Assembly (NCBI GenBank): GCA_024760905.1
Contig: CM045729.1
Coordinates: forward strand, 52,852,080-52,916,079
From: Plotosus lineatus
Taxonomy: Eukaryota > Chordata > Actinopteri > Siluriformes > Plotosidae
DNA: 64,000 nucleotides
Direction of reading: 5' to 3'
Position numbers and translations under genes: made by a program
Shown here: in pieces, positions 1-61,869 of the stretch
Numbering within the stretch: the stretch's first letter is position 1
Layout of the letters: every line of letters starts with the position of its first letter
Notes under the pieces: generated by a model
Database searches by the model: none
Told to the model about the DNA's origin: nothing
What the model saw: the letters and a program-made list of their open reading frames with translations, nothing else

Positions 1-584
1 GTTTGCATTATCTTTTCCAACATCACCAGAGAGTGCTGATGGTGTCACATGAATAACCCATGAATATGACCCCTCCCCTCAAGTCCACCACAAGCATGAT
101 TATTCTTGTATTTGTCCACTCTCATACAGTACATATTAATTATATATTTTTTCTGTGCTGGTCTTGAGATGCAGAAGGTCTGACACAGAATCACTGCAGG
201 CTATTTTATTGTTATTTTTGGTTTGTTCAACCCATTCTAAAGTCATTAGTGCAACACACACACACACACAAGCTATCAGTTGAAGGGCTGGAAACCAGAG
301 TGTTGTAACCAACAGAAAGAAAAAAAAATCACATGAGTTTTTGTAATATTAAAAAAATTATGGATAATGCTCACAATATGATTCTGGTAGAGATGAAGGC
401 ACCATTCTTGCACAAATACACTTTATCCACATCTGTAGAAATATGAGCTTATCTCATTTTTCTTGTTAGTTAGGCCACTGTGGCTCTCAGCTCTTTAGTT
501 CAGGGTGTCAGACTCATGCCACAAAGGGCCATGTGGCTGCAGGTTTCAACCAAGCTTTAGCACACCTGACTTGGCTCAGTTAAT
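1..584. other. Upstream flank, nothing recognised
   Basis: AT-rich, with a short CA run near 254-269. No open frame or repeat family that I can name. Confidence 0.5.
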
Positions 585-897
585 CATCATCGTCATTTTC
601 TGTAACCGATTAATCCTAATTAACTCTGGGAAAGGGCAGTGTACACCCTGGACAGCTCGCCAGGCCATCACAGGGTGGAAACACGCTGACGGCTTTGCAG
701 CCTACTCTTTTCGAAAGTCAGCAATGGTTCTTTTACATGCCTTACACCATAGACAGTGAAAGACGTGACAGGCCTTTGATAACCCAGTTAGCTGCACTGG
801 GGGGGGCAACCTTGTGGAGAGTGGGACTTGAACTCCCAACCTTTGTATCAGCAATCCAGCACCTTATACCACTAGACCACCACTGCCCGTGCTCAGT
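585..897 (-). repeat. tRNA-headed SINE, family A
   Basis: Read on the - strand it starts GGCAGTGGTGGTCTAGTGGT (A-box-like), has a B-box-like GGTTGGGAGTTCAAGTCCC, a conserved body (AGCTAACTGGGTTATCAAAG ... CTGTCTATGGTGTAAGGCATG), and ends in the TTAGGATTAATCGGTTACAG-type tail. At least eight related copies lie in this window. Non-coding. Confidence 0.8.
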
Positions 898-929
898 TAA
901 TCAACTGATCTGAATCTTCAGGCAGTCGA

Positions 930-1031
930 TTGTCAATCTTTGTAAGGCGCACACAGAATGGCCAAACCCTGAGCAAGGTCACTAACCCCCAACTGCTCTC
1001 CGAGTGCCCTTGTGGCAATCCACTGCTCCAA

Positions 1032-1093
<62 letters not shown>

Positions 1094-1304
1094 TCACTTT
1101 GGATTGGTGAAATACAGAGGAAATAATTTCCCTTACTTTTTAATTAATACAGTACTGTATATAAAAAAGAAATAAAAAAGCTCCACTTTAACTTGTGGAT
1201 AGCGCCACACTTTTAATAAAAGAAGTCCATGGTCATCAGCAGGGGGAGCCGCTTCAACACAAAAAGACTCAGGAAAAACTAAACGACATTACACTGCAGG
1301 AATG
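930..1304. repeat. TG microsatellite and unassigned flank
   Basis: A 57-bp (TG)n run occupies 1034-1090. The rest is unassigned. Confidence 0.75.
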
Positions 1305-1680
1305 TGACCAAGCTTCATCCACCCATTTTCTTCCACTTATTAGAGGTTGAAGTTATTTGAGGCAACATGTCTAATAGGGAAACCAGGTATCCCTCTCCCC
1401 AGTGGCACTTTCTAGTTCCTCCTGAGGGGTTCCCAGGCCAAATGGGATGTAATATACAGTAAACCCTCCAGTGAGTTCTGGGTGTACACTGGGGCCTCCT
1501 ACTAGTTGGATGTGCCTTGAACACCTCAAAAGGGTGGGAGCCAGGAGGCATTCTGATCACATGCCCAAACCATCTCAATTGTTCTTCTAGATGCAGAGGA
1601 GCAGCGGTTTTACCTGAGTTCTCACCGGAAGTCTTAGCTCCTCACCCTTTCTCAAAGGCAAAGCCCAAACACGTGAACTA
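1305..1680 (-). mobile_element. LINE reverse-transcriptase C-terminal relic
   Basis: On the - strand it reads MRWFGHVIRMPPGSHPFEVF and then an RRPQCTPRTHWR segment, the typical end of a fish LINE polyprotein (WFGHxxRMPxG...GRPRTRWRD). It is truncated and carries stops. I cannot assign the clade. A related fragment lies at 7090-7370 on the + strand. Confidence 0.6.
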
Positions 1681-1919
1681 AACTTGTGTCCCCAGAAATG
1701 TTTGAGCTACAATATAAAACAATAATTTTGCAAGGACACATGAAAGATCCCTTAAAGAAACCCTTTCGCTGACATTGCAGTTTTGTAGTACAGGATAATG
1801 TAGAGACGTGTACTCACGAGCACACCCAGAGCCATCACTTTATAAGTTAGAGTCCTAAGATCAGCAAATACTAGATGGAGTTCAGAGTATGAGTAACAGA
1901 CTTTGCAAGTGTTTGTTCA

Positions 1920-2255
1920 TTCATTAATTTTCTGTAACCACTTAATCCTAATTAGGGTCGCGGGGAGGCTGGTGCCCATTCCAGCTGACTCCAGGCGAGG
2001 GCAGAGTACACCCTGGACAGCTCACCAGGCCATTGCAGGGCAGAACCATGCTGATGGCTATGCAGCCTACTCTTGTCAAAAGTCAGCAATGGTTCTCTTA
2101 CATGCCTCACAGCATAGACATACAGGCCTTTGAAAACCCAGTTAAATGCACTGGGGAGGACAGTGACAACCTTGTGGAGAGTGGAACTTGAACCCCCAAC
2201 CTTTGGATCAGCAATCCAGAGCCCTATACCACTAGGCCACCACTGCTCCACAAAT
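1920..2255 (-). repeat. tRNA-headed SINE, family A
   Basis: Full-length copy: the - strand begins near GCAGTGGTGGCCTAGTGGTA at about 2250 and ends at the TTAGGATTAAGTGGTTACAG tail near 1935. Confidence 0.8.
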
Positions 2256-2307
2256 GTTTGTCTAACACTAAACTATGCACTTCCTCTGCGCCATGCTGCC
2301 TATTAAC

Positions 2308-2630
2308 TGGGAAGCATGGTGCATAGTGATTAGCACACCCACTTCATGGCAAGGAAGGTCCTAGATTCGAGTCCTCAGTGAGTGAAGTGAGTGTCTCTGT
2401 CTCGAATCTGCCTGGAGAGTTGCCTCATGATTGTGTACTGGTTTTCTCCCACAGTCTACATCGCCATTAGTTGTGAATTAGAACCTGAATGGTTTTGTGT
2501 GTGTAGGTTTGTGTTGGCCCTGTAATGGACTGAAAAGCTGTTCAGACTGTTGGGAAAGGATGGGGTAGGCCCTGGACTCAAGCCTCCCCAAGACCTTAGT
2601 AGGACTAATAGATTTGGCAAATGAATTGGT
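2308..2630 (+). repeat. tRNA-headed SINE, family B
   Basis: The head GCATGGTGCATAGTGATTAG and B-box-like TAGATTCGAGTCCTC are followed by a body with TTCTCCCACAGTCTAC and a tail resembling family A. A second copy is at 8520-8790. Confidence 0.65.
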
Positions 2631-2689
2631 CAATGCTATTACTTGTGAAGGCAAAGGGTTTTTTATACTAAAGCCAAGTGTCAGTGCTT

Positions 2690-2940
2690 ATTTCCAGTTT
2701 CCATAGTGTGAAGTGACCAGAAGTTCAACTCCTCCGGGATGGGACCCTAGTCCATCCCAGGTTACCTTCCCAGTACATTATATTTTTACTGGTACCCATT
2801 TATTCTGTTCAGTGAACAGATGTACACTTGTGGTTAAGACCTACCTTGCTCAGGGGGTTTTGCACCGTGGGGGTCTAACTGGGATTCGAACACACAACCT
2901 CCCGGCCATGAGATCTAACCACTACGCCACCAGCCCCACT
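2690..2940 (-). repeat. tRNA-headed SINE, family C
   Basis: The - strand starts GGGGCTGGTGGCGTAGTGGT and runs through TGGGATTCGAACACACAACC-complement to the CACTATGGAAACTGG end. Other copies: 18240-18455 (-) and 26512-26790 (+). Confidence 0.75.
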
Positions 2941-2959
2941 ATTACTTGTGAAAACAGCA

Positions 2960-4370
2960 GTTTAAACTAATTTTGAGTCAAAATTTTGTTTTGTAAAACT
3001 ACGATGATTGTTGTATTTAACTAGTTGCTCACACAACAACAATCTTCTTTTGAATCTAGTTACAGTATTTATAGCTGAATTGACGTGCACATTATAACGC
3101 GTTATTGTAAAAGGGTTTGAGCCTGCTCGGATACCGTTATTCGTCATCGCTCCTCTGCTGAGTGGAAGGTGGTTTGTGACAATCGGAGCCAACAATAACA
3201 GCGGTTTCTGGAGATAAATCAAAGAAGCTCATTTAACGGGTCAGTCTTTGTTCATTTTAACTATACCGTAAACACTTACATCACTCCTACGTTTATCTGG
3301 TTTCCTTAATATATTGTTACTGGTTAAGGTAATTTAATGTGCACCTTCCCGATGGATGAATGACAGGGTTGTTAGCTAATGTTAGCTAACCAGCCAGAAA
3401 CGTAGTCAGCAGTGAGAGCACTGGGGATAAATGTGTGGTGTTGTGTGATGAGTTAAATAGAGATTATACTTGCTGGGTTGTTAGAGATATAAGCCACATA
3501 TTTGAAGCCGTTGGAGCAGTTGACGTTTACTACACCACCGGTGTGTTATTGCTGTGACGCAAATCTGTAGCGGTCACTTGACTTTGCTAACACGGAGCCG
3601 CCCAAGCTAGGACTCAAGCTATGAACTGCACCGTACAGTAAACTTTAACTCCGGATTTCACAAGAGATACAGAAAGAACTGCGTGGTAATTCTGCTACTT
3701 ACATGTTTTTAATAAACAAGTAGTAAATATTAAGTTTTAATCAGCACAGAAACTGCTGTAGTTTCAGTCACTTAGCGGGTTAGCATGATAGCGGTGGAGG
3801 AGGCACAAAGGGCTGTGATTGGACAGGAGGGTGGAATGTGTTCAAGTTTTGTTTAACTTTCTCATCACATTTAGCCCGTTCTTATAAACTTTTAGTAGTA
3901 ATAGTATCAGTGATATTTTTGTATAAACAGAAAGAAAATGCTTTAGGATAGTTTGAACCAAGTGTTCACAGAAACAAATCAAAATACTTTTATTGGGTCA
4001 GACTGTATCTGTGCATCTGTGAAGTTTAGCCTCTGGTTCATCTTGTCTGAAGAACAGAGATTTCTTTTTATTCTTAATATCCCATCAAATCACGAGTTGC
4101 AGTGTGATCGGGAAAAAAACAACAACAACAAAATAACAACCCAGCTGTTGGATTTAGTGTGAAACGAGGAAGTACAATTTCATGTGCTGTTCTGTGTAGA
4201 AATCGGAATTTGTTGCACCTCTGGAATAAAAGATTCAGACTGTTTTCAATTAAACAAATAATACCCAACTTTATCATAGTAGAGAAGACCAATATTGAGA
4301 TTTCTGGAGAGTTCTGTAGTACACGTGAACCTAGAACTCCATCCAGGATGGCAGGATTGGCTGATGAGAG
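2960..4370. promoter_or_regulatory. Low-repeat stretch, candidate dync1i2 promoter and leader exon
   Basis: This 1.4 kb upstream of exon 1 contains no recognised transposon and has more CpG than its surroundings (about 3090-3240 and 3480-3680). Exon 1 begins with a splice acceptor, so a non-coding leader must lie upstream, and this is the best place. One possible donor is CGGGTCAGT near 3237-3245. No TATA box or initiator is convincing. Positional inference only. Confidence 0.25.
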
Positions 4371-4374
4371 ATTT

Positions 4375-4492
4375 CCTTTCGGCTTTTCCCTTTTTCAGGG
4401 GTCGCCACAGCGAATGATTCGCACGTTTCATTTGGCATAGGTTTTTACGTCGGATGCCCTTCCTGACACAACCCTTTTGGCAAGGGACAGAA
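4375..4492 (+). repeat. Short LINE 3'-end-like repeat
   Basis: It contains TTTCAGGGGTCGCCACAGCG and TCGGATGCCCTTCCTGACAC. Related pieces occur at 25330-25465, 38512-38640 (inverted) and 56460-56595, and the motif resembles the RTE-like LINE 3' end at 52890-52938. Non-coding. Confidence 0.6.
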
Positions 4493-4524
4493 AGACTTAT
4501 TTGGTTGTTTCAAAGATTTGCGAC

Positions 4525-4855
4525 TGTCCATCAATCAATCATTTTCTAAGATGCTTAATCCTAATTAGGGACTCGTGGGGAGGTTGGAGAGGCTGGCACC
4601 CATCTCAACCAACTCTGGCAGGGGTGGGGTACACCCTGGACAGCTTGCCAGGCGAATGCAGGGCCAACACTCACACTTGGGGTGATTGGGAACAGCCAAG
4701 TCATGCATTGTGCATGTTTTTGGACTGTGGGAGGAAACCCACGCAAGCATGTGGAGAATATGCAAACTGCACACAGAAGAACTCAAGCTGGGAATTGAAC
4801 CCAGGCCTTCTTGCTGTGACGTGGACGTACTATCTTTGGACGTACACTTTGCCAT
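4525..4855 (+). repeat. Dispersed repeat (SINE or LINE-tail), family D
   Basis: It has TAATCCTAATTAGG at the left, a TACACCCTGGACAGCTTGCC core, TTTTTGGACTGTGGGAGGAA, and an AACCCAGGCCTTCTTGCTGT end. A second copy lies at 32690-33012. This layout is very common in fish genomes. Confidence 0.65.
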
Positions 4856-5009
4856 AGTGCCTCTCTCTCGCTCTCATATATATGATTTTTTTTTTCTTCA
4901 AAATACGAATGACATTAGCTGGTTAAATGACTGTAACCTGTGGGCAGGAGAGGTGTCAGCGTTTAACACATGCACACAAATACTAATGTAATATTCAGTG
5001 CACGTGTAA

Positions 5010-53501
<48,492 letters not shown>

Positions 53502-54735
53502 TCACCACATCATGTCCTGTGCCATTCCACAATCAAGCTGCAGGTTTTTGCTGCGCAAAAAAAAAAAAAAAAAAAAAAAAAATTCAAAAGCATGTGCATC
53601 CACACATGGCATGATGAAAGTGTTAATGATTTCAGATAATACTTCTTTATCCACAAACTTTGTATGATTTATTACATTTGCCTTTTTTTGAGTAAAGAAT
53701 GTGGTCAGATGATGAAAATGAATTTCAGCAACCAGCAGTTTCCTCTTCTCTTCCGGTACCAGGAGCCTTACAGATGTCAGGTAGAATTCCATTCGAAACA
53801 CAGTTTGAAGTTTCCTTCCTGCGGGGGTTACACCTGAGCCCTTTATAACATTTTAAGGGTTTAAATAATAATAGACTATATAATATTAACTTGGTTCTAA
53901 AGTACTGCTCAGAGCCTCCTGTTCTCATTTCCACTGCTGACTGGAGTCTGAGTGCATTCATAAATTCACAGCTGCAATCTGAAAATGAAGAAATCCTAGT
54001 GAGACAGGTTCATCAAATTGAAACGCTTATTGTGTAGAAAGTTGTTCAACTGCCAGTTTTATATGCTGGGTATCATCACACTCCACCCAAGAAACCAAAG
54101 ATTTTACCTTGAGTGAGTTGAGTTTTAGGAGTCACGTTTTTGTCATCTAGATGAAAAATGGCTGATATAATTATCTCCGTCAAAAGAATCAGGTATTTTT
54201 GTGTATCTGTTATTTTGTTTTTCACACATCAAGCTATTTGTTTTCATCTTGCCAAAATTCAGGCTGAATTTATGAACGCACTCCTGATGTATACAGTATT
54301 GTGAGGGAGCCAAGATCGAGTCCGTCACGGTCGGCTGCTGGTTCCGCGCCTATTCTGTATGACTTTGTCAATTCTGGTTATTAAGTAATCACAGTTCGTG
54401 CTTTCCTAAATATCCCGTCTTTATTATGAAGTAAGATGCTCCATGATTGTCAAAGTGCTGAGCCTTTTCAAGCCATTTCCCTTTTCAGAACTGGTTCCTC
54501 TTCCAGTTTTACAGTCCCATTTATAGCCTGTACAACTGTAGCTTTTCTTCAATCTCTTTGAATGTACCTCTATAAATTCCTCTTTTTCAACCCAGACTGT
54601 TTCTTGTGTTGATTCCTGTCTTGTCTTGGTAACTGCAGTGCACTCGATTAAACCAGTTAATTAAAGTATCAAGCGGACAGAAGTGTGTATAAACATGCTG
54701 CTTTTATTTAGTTTTTTAATTGTAGAACACAAAGG

Positions 54736-54930
54736 CCGGCCATGTCTCTCACTGTCTATGGTGGGAGGCCATAACCAAGTAGGCTGCGCAACTGTGGGTA
54801 TGTTTTCACCCTGCGATGGCCTGGCAGGGTGTACTCTCTGCCCTTGCCCAGATTTGGCTGAGAAATGCACCAGCCTCCCTGCAACCCTAATTAGGATTAA
54901 GTGGTTCAGAACATGAATGAATGAATTGTA
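54736..54930 (+). repeat. tRNA-headed SINE, family A, fragment in 3' UTR region
   Basis: Runs from GGCCGGCCATGTCTCTCACT to the TTAGGATTAAGTGGTTCAGA tail, with an internal deletion. Confidence 0.75.
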
Positions 54931-54972
54931 AAATAAACATCCAGTTAATAGCAAAGCAGTGTACAAGAGTAA

Positions 54973-54998
54973 AATAAACCACATTTTATTTCAATAAA
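54973..54998. terminator. Candidate convergent poly(A) signals
   Basis: AATAAA occurs on + at 54973-54978 and 54993-54998, and TTTATT (AATAAA on the - strand) at 54985-54990. They lie between the dync1i2 stop (53501) and the slc25a12 stop (55318). The signals are seen; their use is inferred. Other weaker or closer signals may serve instead. Confidence 0.35.
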
Positions 54999-55317
54999 AT
55001 ACATCAATGCATTATTTTCCACAAACATTGTTCTCGTCTTCCATATGAATTGAATACACCCTGTTAGAATTTCCAGGAACAGTGACTTTAACCCTTTATT
55101 TTTAACTACAGCAACAGTTCCTAGTGTTTCCGTATCGTTTGCTGTTTTGCATGCCTTAACACTTGCACAAGTCACACAGGAAGACATAGGAAGAATAATA
55201 AATATTCATGCAGGGCGTGGGTTGCTGGGTGAACATGGCTTGGTTTGAGTTTTGGATGAAAAGGCCACAGAGAGAAAGTGAATGTCATGAAGGCACCTGG
55301 TTGATTTCGCTGTTGCT

Positions 55318-56372
<1,055 letters not shown>

Positions 56373-56459
56373 CTACAACCAAACAGAGGGGTTACTGCTT
56401 AAACATTATGCACCTACATTAAGTATTAAAGAGGCTTGGAGATTCTACCATAGCCAAGC

Positions 56460-56680
56460 TGTTCGCTTTCAGGGGTCGCCACAGCGAATCATCTTTGCCT
56501 CAATCTTCATGGAAGTCACTTTAATGATTCACGAGTTTGATTTGGCATATTTTTTAGGTCGGATTCCCTTCCTGACACAACCCTTTAGCAAGTGGGAGAA
56601 TCACGCTGACGGCTTTGCAGCTACTTGTGTGGAAAGTCAGCAATGTTTCTTTTACATGAACCTCACAACTATTAACTCTA
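56460..56680. repeat. LINE-tail-like repeat and SINE scrap
   Basis: TTTCAGGGGTCGCCACAGCG and TCGGATTCCCTTCCTGACAC, followed at 56597-56670 by a family A SINE scrap (GAAAGTCAGCAATGTTTCTT). Confidence 0.6.
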
Positions 56681-56682
56681 AA

Positions 56683-57977
56683 CACCTGCAAAAGATTCCT
56701 GAGGCTTTTAAAAACTCCCAGCCTGGTTCATTACTCAAAACCGCAATCATGGGTAAGACTGCCGACCTGACTGCTGTCCAGAAGGCCATCATTGACACCC
56801 TGAAGCAAGAGGGTAAGACACAGAAAGAAATCTCTGAGCGAATAGGCTGTTCCCAGAGTGCTGTATCAAGCCACCTCAGTGGGACGTCTGTGGGAAGGAA
56901 AAAGTGTGGCAGAAAACGCTGCACAACCAGAAGAGGTGACCGGACCCTGAGGAAGATTGTGGAGAAGGGCCGATTCCAGACCTTGGGGGACCTGTGGAAG
57001 CAGTGGACTGGGCTACAGGTGCCGCAGTCCCCAGGTCAAGCCACTTTTGAACCAGAAACAGCGGCAGAAGCGCCTGACCTGGGCTACAGAGAAGCAGCAC
57101 TGGACTGTTGCTCAGTGGTCCAAAGTACTTTTTTCGGATGAAAGCAAATTTTGCATGTCATTCGGAAATCAAGGTGCCAGAGTCTGGAGGAAGACTGGGG
57201 AGAAGGAAATGCCAAAATGCCTGAAGTCCAGTGTCAAGTACCCACAGTCAGTGATGGTCTGGGGTGCCATGTCAGCTGCTGGTGTTGGTCCACTGTGTTT
57301 TATCAAGGGCGGGGTCAATGCAGCTAGCTATCAGGAGATTTTGGAGCACTTCATGCTTCCATCTGCTGAAAAGCTTTATGGAGATGAAGATTTTCATTTT
57401 TCAGCACGACCTGGCACCTGCTCACAGTGCCAAAACCACTGCTAAATGGTTTACTGACCATGGTATTACTGTGCTCAATTGGCCTGCCAACTCTCCTGAC
57501 CTGAACCCCATAGAGAATCTGTGGGATATTGTGAAGAGAAAGTTGAGAGACACCAGACCCAACACTGTGGATGAGCTTAAGGCCGCTATCGAAGCATCCT
57601 GGGCCTCCGTAACACCTCAGCAGTGCCACAGGCTGATTGGCTCCATGCCACGCCGCATTGAAGCAGTCATTTCTGCAAAAGGATTCCCGACCAAGTATTG
57701 AGTGCATAACTGAACATAATTATTTGAAGGTTGACTTTTTTTTGTATTAAAAACACTTTTTTTTTTTTGGTCAGATGAAATATGCTATTTTTTTGAGATA
57801 GGAATTTTGGGTTTTCATGAGCTGTATGCCAAAATCATCAGTATTAAAACAATAAAAGACCTGAAATATTTCAGTTGGGGTGCAATGAATCTAAAATATA
57901 TGAAAGTTTAATTTTTATCAGTACATTACAGAAAATAATGAAATTCATCACAATATGCTAATTTTTTGAGAAGGACT
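56683..57977 (+). mobile_element. Tc1-like DNA transposon, copy C, left end lost
   Basis: The transposase ATG is at 56750 (MGKTADLTAVQKAIIDTLKQ) and the C terminus GFPTKY then TGA is at 57684-57701. All three catalytic residues are visible: VLFSDESKF (about 57127), FIFQHDLAPAHS (about 57402) and SPDLNPIENLWDI (about 57505). The frame breaks at about 57012 (shared with copies A and B) and again near 57390. The right TIR ends AGAAGGACTAG before TA (57977). The left TIR is replaced by SINE sequence. It lies in an slc25a12 intron, opposite in strand to that gene. Confidence 0.9.
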
Positions 57978-57989
57978 AGTATAAGTAAA

Positions 57990-58447
57990 CAGGGATCCCT
58001 CACTTTCCGCGGTTAATTGGGATCGAGGTCCCCACGGGCCCATCGAAGTCCACGAAGTAGGATCATCACCCCCCCTTCCCAATTGATGTATACGTACATG
58101 TGTATATAAGATCAATAAATACATATTCAATGTTATAAATGCTTATAATAACAATTAAACATTAAAAAGCATAAGATGTAAATAAAATAAATACACATAC
58201 AGATGGTATTGCATGAGAAGACGACGACACACATAAATGTAAGTAGTTTTGACGGGAGATTTTGGGTTGTTTTTTTTGTTTGTTTAGGATTTTTTTGCAT
58301 AATTGGCGTTGTTTTTGTAGCATTTTCCTTAACTTTTCCCCCTATTCTTCCTTAATTTCCTTATTTTTAATTCGATTAATATTTAAAAAAAAACTGAGAT
58401 ACACTGAAGCTGAATGAATGTAAGCACGAAGTAGCGAGGGATCCCTG
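57990..58447. mobile_element. Pogo-like element, near-complete compact copy
   Basis: Ends CAGGGATCCCTCACTTTCCG and GTAGCGAGGGATCCCTG, 458 bp, with the internal landmarks ATTGATGTATACGTACATGT and TTCCTTAATTTCCTTATTTT. It begins 12 bp after Tc1 copy C. No transposase. Confidence 0.78.
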
Positions 58448-58764
58448 TACTCCTGTATGTATTCTTAACAGATAATAATCTCCTCTGGCCCTTTACCTGA
58501 AATGCCACCAGTCATCATACACGAGCGGGCAAATCTGATGCTTGATGAGAAGGAAAGTGTGTCTTGTTTATACCGTCTATTAGTTTCTTTAGAACATCAC
58601 CAAAAAAAAAAAAAGTCTCCTTTACCAGTAGAGATATCACTGAACATCACATCATCCAATCATGCGTACTCCATGATTGCTTCTCATTCACTCGCTGTAA
58701 CCTTCTACACGATGTTGGTGTTAATAGGAGTTTCCTATATGTAAATCACTTTTAACTCTTTTAC

Positions 58765-58955
58765 ATCTACAGTATCTTTTCAGACACTCTTACCAAGAGC
58801 AACTCACAATTATCTTTTATTTATATATACAACTGAGCAATGAAGGGTTACTGGCATTGCTCAACATCCCAACAGTGCCGACGATAGTGGGGATTTAACT
58901 CATGACCTTCGGATCACTAACCCATCGCTTTAACCACTAAACCACCACTGCCCCA
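58765..58955 (-). repeat. tRNA-headed SINE, family E
   Basis: The - strand begins GGGGCAGTGGTGGTTTAGTG with GGTTAAAGCGATGGGTTAGT and continues into the TTGAGCAATGCCAGTAACCC body, as at 8330-8490. Confidence 0.7.
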
Positions 58956-59094
58956 TTTACCTGTTTCTGACACAAAGACTGACATTTCTGTACAGAACGT
59001 ATTTTAGAACTGTCCTGTTGTAGATTGGTTTTGTGTATTGCTCTGAATTTCCCCTTCTTGCTGCTCTGATATCTTGCTTGGTCTACTTGTTCAT

Positions 59095-59410
59095 CGATTC
59101 ATTTTCTGTAACCATTTAATCCTAATTAGGGTTACGGGGAGGCTGGCGCCCATCCCAGCTGACTCCAGGTGAGGGCACAGTACACCCTGGAGAGCTCGCC
59201 AGGCCATCGCAGGGCAGAAACACACTGACGACTATGCAGCTACTCTTTACGAAAGTCAGCAATGGTTCCTTTACATGAACCTCACACCATAGACAGTGAG
59301 AGACATGGCCCGCCTTTGATAACCCAGTTAGCTGCACTGGGGGGACTCGAACCCCAAACCTTAGGATCAGCAATCCAGCACCTTATACCACTAGGCCACC
59401 ACTGCCTGTT
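59095..59410 (-). repeat. tRNA-headed SINE, family A, full length
   Basis: On the - strand: GGCAGTGGTGGCCTAGTGGT head, GGTTTGGGGTTCGAGTCCCC, the body, and the TTAGGATTAAATGGTTACAG tail. Confidence 0.82.
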
Positions 59411-61330
59411 GGTCTAATTCTATTTTTTTTTTTTTTTTATAACTTACCCATTTCGGTGTTCCTATTATAATTGCACCAGATTTTAGATACAACTGATTTG
59501 GAACAACCAGCAACTATTGCTACACTGCAAGTTGGATTTCTTTCCTGAATGAGATTTTTAATCCTTACCTAATGTTTCAGTTTTACACGACGACTCTGAC
59601 GAATAATTACTGTTGTTGTGATATGTTTTTCTTAGTTCAACAGCTTTCGAAGGTCTGTGAACCCCCCTTTGTAAACTGCAGGCTGATTTATATTTTTTGG
59701 ACTGTGCCGGTACTGTGTTTCAAAATTATTTAGAAAATGGTTCATGATTATATCCATAGTTTTTTTAATCACATTAATTGATTTTAGCCTTCATTTGGAA
59801 AAAAAATGCCATTCATTCATTTTAAATAATTAAATGTAATTTGTTTGAGGTACACTTTACAAGGTCACAATGTTTGCCTGTTAAACAAAAATGTTTGGTG
59901 TTAAACCTATGACTTGTTAAAAAAACAAAAACTCAGTGTACCTGCTTCACATGTGGTTATTCCAGGAATTGTACCCATTATTCTGACAAATCAGAACTCC
60001 TTTTTTTTTGTCATTGGTGGCTATTGGCATCTAATTTATTGGCCAAGGACAACTGAAAGACAGCATACACTGATGTAAAGCTTAAATGGTCGTGGAAATG
60101 GTAAAACATACAAAATAAGACATGTTAATAGACAGAACAAAAACTATTTTTAACTCAAGCTCACTTCAAGATTGGTTCTGTTTATGCAGCCCCATTTTGA
60201 GCACAAGTCCACAGGGCACTCACCGAAAATGAAAGCGCAACATAGTAATTTTCTTTAATCACAGAGTATTTCTATCATTGGGGATCATCAATTAATAACA
60301 ACACAGAGAACATATTATCTCTCATTCAATTATAGAACTGAAATTAGATTAATCCCTAGATAGATTTTATTGTGAACATCTAAAATAATAATAATAATAA
60401 TTGCCTCTGACTGTTACAAATCTCTGACAGCAGAGGCATTTCCCATAAATGTTAAATAAATATATCCATGCACAATTATAAAGAAATGATATTTCTGATA
60501 TCATGATATTTTTAACACTTATCAATCATACAAATCCCTTTGGACTGACTGTTAATCTCGAAAAGGTCATAGAACAAGTGTAATAATTTAAATATGTGAT
60601 GTATCTCGCAGCTGCACGAGTGTCAGAGCTGGTGTTGTACAACATTTTCAAAAGTGTCTGAGCAACAAGAATCAAGAATTCAACAGCACTGCGGTATAAA
60701 CTGCATCTGGAGCTGGAATATAAACCTGGCTCACTGATATGTGAACACGGCGCCGTTCTGAAGGCTACTAGGGTAATGAGTCGTCCTCTGTATGTAACCG
60801 ATTTTCCTAATTTTAAAAAAGTGTGGACAGTACAGAAAAGGTCAATAAAAAAAAGACGGTAGTGATTGCTAAATTACTTTGATCTGTATTTCTGATTATG
60901 TCAACCCAAGATATTTTGTGTTTGGCTGGTCAGCCTTATGTTAATTGTTAATATACATTTATTCCATCATTTTATATTAGTACAAGATTACACTGCAAGA
61001 ATCTGATTCTGCTGCATCTTCATTTGACCACCACCCTATCAGAGCTAAATGAAGTCTCGATGATGAATCCAAAACTCGATGCTGAGGAAAGTCAGATATG
61101 AATAAGCAAGAAACCCGTTCATGTGTTCTACAACAGTACAGATGTAAGAAACACTGCTGTGAGAATGTCTGAACCAGGGCTTTACAAAATAAGTCCTACT
61201 TATATCACTAAAACAGCCAGCACCCATCGATACATTGACTCCACAACAGCTCTGAAAGTGTGCTGTGGTATCTGGCACCAAGCAGGTTGCAGCATATCCT
61301 TTAATTCCTGTAATTGCAAAGTAGGGCCTG
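59411..61330. other. slc25a12 intron, unassigned
   Basis: AT-rich, with short simple repeats (for example (ATA)n near 60385-60402). No exon of the carrier gene and no named repeat is seen. Confidence 0.6.
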
Positions 61331-61775
61331 TATAGTTTGGACTTGCTTTTTGTTCAGAACATCCAACAGTTGAGGAATTTGGAGGCTAATTTTCCTCTAA
61401 CCATTCCTGAACTGTTTTACAGTATAGTAGTGTGCATTATCCTGCTGAGCGAGGCTACTGCCATTAGGGAGCACCATTGCCATAAAGAGGACTGTTTAGT
61501 CTGCAACAATGTTGAGGTACATTGCACATGTCAAAGTAACATCTACATAAATTTTAGAGCCCCAAAGTTGTCCAGTAGAACATTGCCTAGGACATTACAC
61601 CGCTTCCGGTGTCTTGCCTTCTTCACACAGTCCATCCTGTTGTCATCTCTTCTCACACTCAGCTGTCCATAAGATGTCAAGGAAAATGTCCACTATCTTT
61701 CATTGCTCCATTCGCCCACCTTGATGTTCCCAGGCCTATTGAAAGCACTTTCAATGGTGAACATCGATTAGGCAT
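61331..61775 (-). mobile_element. Decayed DNA-transposon fragment
   Basis: Phrases such as GTCAAAGTAACATCTACATA, AGTAGAACATTGCCTAGGAC and CTTGCCTTCTTCACACAGTC belong to a repeat I recognise as recurrent in fish. No intact frame remains and the superfamily is not assigned. A family A SINE tail follows at 61785-61870. Confidence 0.4.
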
Positions 61776-61869
61776 ATACAATTATCTGCCCTTGCTCAGA
61801 GTTGGCTGACATGGGTGCTAGCCTCCCTGCAGTCCTAATTAAGATTAAGCGGTTAAGAAAATGACTGAA

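Larger units (their letters stand above)
53502..55317. other. Intergenic/3' UTR interval between convergent genes
   Basis: No gene. It holds a poly(A) run at about 53558-53581, unique AT-rich sequence that probably includes both 3' UTRs, and a SINE fragment at 54736-54930. No clear AATAAA lies in the first kilobase after the dync1i2 stop. Confidence 0.7.

Noticed and set aside
820..897. Possible tRNA genes at SINE heads (also near 2230, 26520, 36420, 59390)
   Set aside because: A- and B-box-like sequences are present, but each continues into a conserved SINE body and the cloverleaf stems are not kept, so these are SINE promoters rather than tRNA genes.
58480..58530. Possible further slc25a12 exon on the - strand (a GT donor-like GGTAAAGG)
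   Set aside because: The translation does not match any mitochondrial carrier segment.
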